Origin: Bacteroidales bacterium
GTDB lineage: Bacteria; Bacteroidota; Bacteroidia; Bacteroidales; UBA932
DNA: 10,172 nucleotides
Reading direction: 5' to 3'
Assembly: GCA_017509375.1 (NCBI GenBank)
Contig: JAFWPT010000082.1
Coordinates: 1-10,172, forward strand
Position 1 is the first letter of the stretch; each line of letters begins with the position of its first letter. The translations under genes were made by a program, and so were the position numbers. A model generated the notes under the pieces. The model was not told the origin of the DNA, ran no database searches, and saw only the letters and a list, made by a program, of their open reading frames with translations. Shown piece after piece: positions 7,301 through 10,172 of the stretch.

Positions 7301-7731
7301 CAAAATACACCCTGGATGTAAATTACGGCATCAACGTGCCCCTAACGTTCGGCAAGGATTTCCGCTTCAGCACCCAGCTGGAACTCGACCTCAGCGGAGC
7401 CAGGGAAATTACCGCCCTCGGAGACTTCGGCATCAAGGGAAAAGTGCTCAACGACTCCCCTCTCAACCTCATGGTTGAAATGGAGCTTCTGGACGGCACA
7501 GGCACGGTGATTCCACAGAACAAGTCCAGCATAATCAACATAGAAGGCGCAAGCACCAGCGACATAGAGTTTTACCTGAGCCCTGCCGACAGAAGCAGAG
7601 AAATAAGCAAAGCAAGACTGAACATCATACTCACTGCAATTCCCAACAAGAGCCTGAATGAAAGCGACTGCCTGCAATTCCTCAACCTTGTTGCCGTCGC
7701 CCCGGAAGGAATTACGGTCAATTTTAAGTAA
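4336..7731 (+). CDS. Large repeat-containing lipoprotein (1131 residues), function unknown
   Basis: The ATG at 4336 is chosen over the TTG at 4285, because the latter lies inside the promoter and would put 17 unneeded residues before the signal. The N-terminus is a lipoprotein signal with lipobox LSAC (Cys26), followed by acidic residues (TTDENYIIDD), compatible with surface export in Bacteroidota. The rest looks almost wholly beta-stranded, without catalytic motifs known to me. By eye, similar modules recur at about 279-347, 441-515, 598-672 and 756-820, starts 157-162 residues apart. Each begins with a hydrophobic Pro/Asp turn (FPPAFEV, LPDIMVF, MPDFMVP) and ends in strands such as VDGQVTIN or IEGEIVISG. 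LPEEISDVKKVILDE (from 402) and LPKEIKRIDEILLDD (from 719) lie two periods apart. The C-terminal region (about 1040-1131) resembles an LEA-type beta-sandwich. The next gene is a barrel 15 nt downstream. Confidence 0.88.
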   Translation: MLFARNSHAVPALPILAGLFLLLSACTTDENYIIDDISDIDPSITLFEDGVTVPVGSTKKINLGTLINDLGEDVNSFIRTGANGDLSLTYDGTVSLNDRIEELNLAGMAKIDGVSFSKDFNYHIGDFNTDLFTFGGTSYELKSTFEGVDIVDISLKDISAIARGLTFQAGLEKYKDLLEANEDLNLARRIGDVLYHEKVMDIQDIKNDAAKFPSENISITKETLPDKDIPYVNVPIKVEPISLHEDVIAIKNVKTSPAAKLWVDLTLINVCFTGGEVIPDVNLDFTGKLHIKGGDNVNIKDMVLNAGNGWKASKVFTVEGLSNKDFGDTFELDDHIPVSGKLYANNMESTKTRINSANGDIYLEIALRFGDFAIQDADIYIKPHSFELQDQVNFGNYSDIALPEEISDVKKVILDETRPLKFKVTPKNFDRIRQKDIDYAFAINFPPAFEVEGAENGKLEFSGKVNDGPIEKEIVVKSLTPTVKNHKISLDSGVTVDGQVTINNLVLSSATLPQNSSEDISFTVDIEGSPAIKDYIIVLNDFEDEAKIGDTLEMDVDGVGDFGSFHVVPVGNPAITINLDIPDIKGLKFKPGNGGVKLNLPDIMVFDAAGIDPSLGFNAAENTITIKDQFPGTITLPIKELFLKPISKGGKSVVETSYSAEGRICIPGTEIYQSELKESFGSSVGLKVDIPKIQARSITLDDKISYDINQKFNLTIQNLPKEIKRIDEILLDDVYVSMDASFDGVPISPTAPISVDLILKMPDFMVPNSIPIKGQVQNGRLSATPVKIEKLHSIDLTNTDKIEGEIVISGTLSAEAASLDLMQLKPDITANFTASLQNSEGKIAVSKVTGVFSYDISESTVMKLEDIPDMLKDDSNSIDVANPRLDLGINTNIGIPMLASIELIPYKKGLPLNDNIIKLNNVKLPFAPDPGKPASKSFSLCKLAAYAAPGAEFIEADLTGLLKQIPDSLKININANVDGNSTSVLEPAAKYTLDVNYGINVPLTFGKDFRFSTQLELDLSGAREITALGDFGIKGKVLNDSPLNLMVEMELLDGTGTVIPQNKSSIINIEGASTSDIEFYLSPADRSREISKARLNIILTAIPNKSLNESDCLQFLNLVAVAPEGITVNFK

Positions 7732-7746
7732 CAACATTTCTGAGCC

Positions 7747-9096
7747 ATGAAAAGAATACATATACTTCTTTTGTCTGCAGCTATATTGCTTGGCCTGAAT
7801 GCCTCCGCCCAGTCTTTCAGGAGCGGATACTTCCTGGACAATTACGTGTACGGCTACCGGATCAATCCCGCACAGGTAAACGACAGAGGATTCCTCGGAC
7901 TTGCCATAGGCAACATAGACTTGCAGAACAACAGCAACATCGGTATTTCTTCCCTGCTGTTTCCGGTAGAAAACGGCCTGGTTACCGGACTCAACAAGGC
8001 AGTAAGCGCCGAAAAGTTCCTCGGAGGCCTGAAGAACAACAACTTCATGTCTTTCGATGAAACTGTAAACCTGCTTGCCATAGGTATCTCCAACGGCAAC
8101 ACGATGCACACCATCGAGCTGAACGCCAGGGCTTTACTGGGCTTCAACCTGCCCAAATCCCTCTTCAAGATGGCAAAAAAGGGCGGCACAGGCACCTTCG
8201 ACATAGGTGACATGTACGCAGATGCGTCCCTTCTCGGCGACGTGAGCTACGGTTTCTCCACCCATATAAACAAGTACTTCACGATAGGTGCCAGGGTGCA
8301 TTTTCTCATAGGCGCAGTTAACGCAAACGTCAGTACCGCCAAGAGTACTCTGTCACTCAGCGAAAATGAAATCGGGATTTCTCCAAGCATAGAGCTGAAG
8401 GCATCCGGAATCGCCTCCGGGATTATCGGCAGTATGATATCGGCGGAGGACGAGTTTGACATCCGGAACCTGAGTATTGTTTCCGCTATCGGAGGATACG
8501 GGGCGGCGCTCGACCTGGGCTTTGAGTACAAGTCAGACTTCGGTCTGGAAGCCATGTTGTCCGTAACCGATTTCGGCGCGATTTCCTGGTCCAACGGATA
8601 CTCAGCTTCGGCCTCCGGAAACTATACTTACAGCGGGGGTACGATAGGATTTGAAGGCAATACCATTACCACCGACCTGGAGGACATCGGGGATGCCATA
8701 TCGAACAGCGTCCACTTTACCAGCGGGCCCGCGGAGCGCAGCATGAGCATACTGCCGTTCAACGCTGCCGCCGGCCTGCGTTATCACATGCCGTTCTACA
8801 ACGGTCTTTCAGTGGGGGCTCTCGCCACCTACCATAGCGCAAAATATTTCTCCTGGTACGATGCAAGGGGCGGTATTACCTTCACCCCGGCCCGCATAAT
8901 CAGTCTCAGCGGAAATGCCGGCTACAGCAGCTTCGGCCCCGTCTGGGGTGCAGGTATCGACATACACCTCGGCTTCCTCAACCTGCTCGCAGGTATCGAC
9001 AGTTTCATAGGGAAACTCGGCAAGATTGCCACGGTCCCGGTGCCCGTGGGAAGTTTCGTGGAGAATGCACACGTAGGTATATCTATTACTTTCTAA
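7747..9096 (+). CDS. DUF5723-like outer-membrane beta-barrel protein
   Basis: The 449-residue product has a signal peptide (about 1-21, ending LNASA before Q22) and a long run of amphipathic beta strands, Gly- and aromatic-rich. It ends in HVGISITF, with the terminal Phe typical of outer-membrane barrels. The N-terminal pattern SGYFLDNYVYGYRINPAQ (26-43), followed by a region on LAIGNIDLQNNSN, fits the Bacteroidota DUF5723 family (about 450 residues); the family function is unknown. It begins 15 nt after the large lipoprotein, so the two are almost surely co-transcribed, and a lipoprotein-barrel complex at the outer membrane is a reasonable inference. No strong Shine-Dalgarno site precedes the ATG, as is usual in this phylum. 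The following fprA starts 11 nt later with no terminator between. Family call moderate to high; partner role inferred. Confidence 0.85.
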   Translation: MKRIHILLLSAAILLGLNASAQSFRSGYFLDNYVYGYRINPAQVNDRGFLGLAIGNIDLQNNSNIGISSLLFPVENGLVTGLNKAVSAEKFLGGLKNNNFMSFDETVNLLAIGISNGNTMHTIELNARALLGFNLPKSLFKMAKKGGTGTFDIGDMYADASLLGDVSYGFSTHINKYFTIGARVHFLIGAVNANVSTAKSTLSLSENEIGISPSIELKASGIASGIIGSMISAEDEFDIRNLSIVSAIGGYGAALDLGFEYKSDFGLEAMLSVTDFGAISWSNGYSASASGNYTYSGGTIGFEGNTITTDLEDIGDAISNSVHFTSGPAERSMSILPFNAAAGLRYHMPFYNGLSVGALATYHSAKYFSWYDARGGITFTPARIISLSGNAGYSSFGPVWGAGIDIHLGFLNLLAGIDSFIGKLGKIATVPVPVGSFVENAHVGISITF

Positions 9097-9107
9097 TCTA
9101 GCTTGAA

Positions 9108-10112
9108 ATGTTGAAAAATCTTGGAAACAACGTCTTTTACATCGGTTGCGACGACACCGACATCGATTTATTCGAAAGCCAATACACCGTTCCCGAAGGG
9201 GTATCCTACAATTCATACCTCATCCTGGACGAAAAAATAGCCGTTCTGGACACCTGCGACGGGCGCAAGGGCGACGAGTGGAAAGCCCGGCTGGAAGAGG
9301 CCCTGGGAGGACGGCAGCCGGATTATCTGGTGGTTCACCACATGGAACCGGATCACTCCGCCCTGGCCACCTGGGCACTGGAGCGCTTCCCCGGCATTAC
9401 CCTTGTAGCCAGCGCGCAAGCCCTCCGTATGCTGCCCCAGTTCTTCCCGGGTGCCGCACTGGAAGGCCGGACGCTCACGGTAAAAGAAGGGGACACCCTC
9501 GAACTCGGCGCCCATTGTCTCAAGTTCATAGCGGCCCCTATGGTCCATTGGCCCGAGGTGATGATGTCGTTCGACTTGCACGACGGCGTACTGTACAGCG
9601 CCGACGGCTTCGGTAAATTCGGAGCTCTCTGCAATTGCGGTTTCTACGGACGTGACGACGAAGACTGGACCTGCGAAGCCCGCCGCTACTATTTCAATAT
9701 CGTAGGTAAATACGGTGCTCAGGTGCAGGCGTTGCTCGCCAAAGCCTCCGCATTGGACATAAAGGCCATACGGCCCCTCCACGGCCCCATACTGGAAGAC
9801 AAGCTGGAGGACTACATCAAGCTGTACGACACTTGGAGCCGTTACGCACCGGAGACCGAGGGCATCTTCATAGCCTGCGCTTCCATACACGGAGGCACGC
9901 TTGCAGCCGCCCGCCGCCTGGCAGGCATACTGGAGAGCAAAGAAGCCCCCAAAGTGGTGCTGAGCGACCTTTGCAGGAGCGATATGGCTGAAAATGTTGA
10001 GGATGCATTCCGCTATTCCCGTATGGTAGTGGCAGCTTCATCCTACGATGCCGGCTTGTTCACGCCGATGTACGACTTCCTGCACCGCCTGCAGCGTGAA
10101 CCTTTACTATAG
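9108..10112 (+). CDS. fprA: FprA-type flavodiiron protein, 3'-truncated at a junction
   Basis: A-type flavoproteins reduce O2 to water (or NO to N2O) in the cytoplasm of anaerobes. The metallo-beta-lactamase domain (about 1-248) has the full diiron ligand set: H78-x-E80-x-D82-H83 in HMEPDH, H147 in PMVHWPE, D166 in SADGFGKFG and H225 in PLHGP, at canonical spacing. The flavodoxin domain starts near 252 with the FMN-phosphate loop SIHGGT (259-264) and continues through DLCRSDMAENVEDAFRYSR to SSYDAGLFTPMYDFLHRLQ (311-329). Family members then run about 65-70 more residues, including an NGSWAP-like motif. Here the frame instead reads REPLL and stops inside sequence matching 23S rRNA. True fprA coding is supported only to about 10094; the TAG at 10110 is rRNA sequence. 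Family assignment is very secure; the 3' end is not. Confidence 0.93.
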   Translation: MLKNLGNNVFYIGCDDTDIDLFESQYTVPEGVSYNSYLILDEKIAVLDTCDGRKGDEWKARLEEALGGRQPDYLVVHHMEPDHSALATWALERFPGITLVASAQALRMLPQFFPGAALEGRTLTVKEGDTLELGAHCLKFIAAPMVHWPEVMMSFDLHDGVLYSADGFGKFGALCNCGFYGRDDEDWTCEARRYYFNIVGKYGAQVQALLAKASALDIKAIRPLHGPILEDKLEDYIKLYDTWSRYAPETEGIFIACASIHGGTLAAARRLAGILESKEAPKVVLSDLCRSDMAENVEDAFRYSRMVVAASSYDAGLFTPMYDFLHRLQREPLL

Positions 10113-10172
10113 CTTAGCGCTGGTCTTGGACGAGTGATGTGTAGCATAGGTGGGAGACTGTGAAGCAGGGAC
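10095..10172 (+). rRNA. 23S rRNA fragment (L1-stalk region), running off the window
   Basis: From 10096 the sequence GTGAACCTTTACTATAGCTT (10096-10115) is identical to the universal 23S segment that follows AAGACCCC (about E. coli 2067 onward). It continues without gaps through TGATGTGTAG and ATAGGTGGGAG to TGAAG and GGAC at the window end, in the same phase and length as E. coli as I recall it. The bases before 10095 do not match the expected AAGACCCC, so the match starts sharply in the middle of fprA. Only part of the L1-stalk helices is present and their pairing partners lie outside the window. It is the sense strand, but a lone fragment cannot be a functional rRNA unless the gene continues and the junction is artificial. 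Confidence 0.88.

Noticed and set aside
7342..8109. Minus-strand open frame of 255 codons spanning the lipoprotein/barrel boundary
   Set aside because: It crosses two well-supported plus-strand genes, and its translation shows no family signature.
10110..10112. TAG as the natural stop of a short FprA
   Set aside because: The stop is part of the conserved 23S string CTTTACTATAGC, and the flavodoxin domain is left incomplete.

Overview
The window reads as a piece of a Bacteroidota (Bacteroidales-like) chromosome. The evidence is the protein families (a DUF5723-type barrel, a Bacteroides-like MiaA paralogue and FprA), many Sec and lipoprotein signals, AT-rich leaders with few Shine-Dalgarno sites, and two promoters of the Bacteroidota form TTTG-N20-TAnnTTTG. 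The genus cannot be fixed from this sequence. Coding density is very high, and the longest non-coding stretch is the 182-base divergent promoter region at 4154-4335. No tRNA, insertion sequence or CRISPR array was seen.

Layout. (1) Positions 1-1068, + strand: the C-terminal end of endonuclease III (nth, cut by the window edge) overlaps by 14 nt a tRNA dimethylallyltransferase (miaA). That MiaA appears to lack most of the helical insertion domain. (2) Positions 1090-4153, - strand: a tight five-gene operon of secreted or membrane proteins, convergent with miaA. In transcription order it encodes a TM2-domain protein, a LolA-like periplasmic protein, a small YidD-like protein, and two tandem TPR proteins that both end in a PGLG/PPLG-x-x-Y-x-G membrane module. 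Every junction overlaps. (3) Positions 4336-9096, + strand: an 1131-residue lipoprotein with an apparent repeat of about 158 residues, followed 15 nt later by a DUF5723-like outer-membrane barrel. (4) Positions 9108 to about 10094, + strand: an FprA-type flavodiiron protein that stops part-way through its flavodoxin domain. (5) Positions 10095-10172: 78 nt matching 23S rRNA (L1-stalk region) in the sense orientation, abutting the truncated fprA. This looks like an assembly chimera or a rearrangement breakpoint.

The most interesting biology is the two divergent envelope loci sharing one promoter region: the TM2/LolA-like/YidD-like/TPR operon, which looks like a membrane-insertion or envelope-assembly set, and the giant lipoprotein plus barrel pair, which looks like a surface complex. 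Functions for both loci are inferred. The main caution is the 3' end: neither the fprA stop codon nor the rRNA fragment should be taken as natural without read support.
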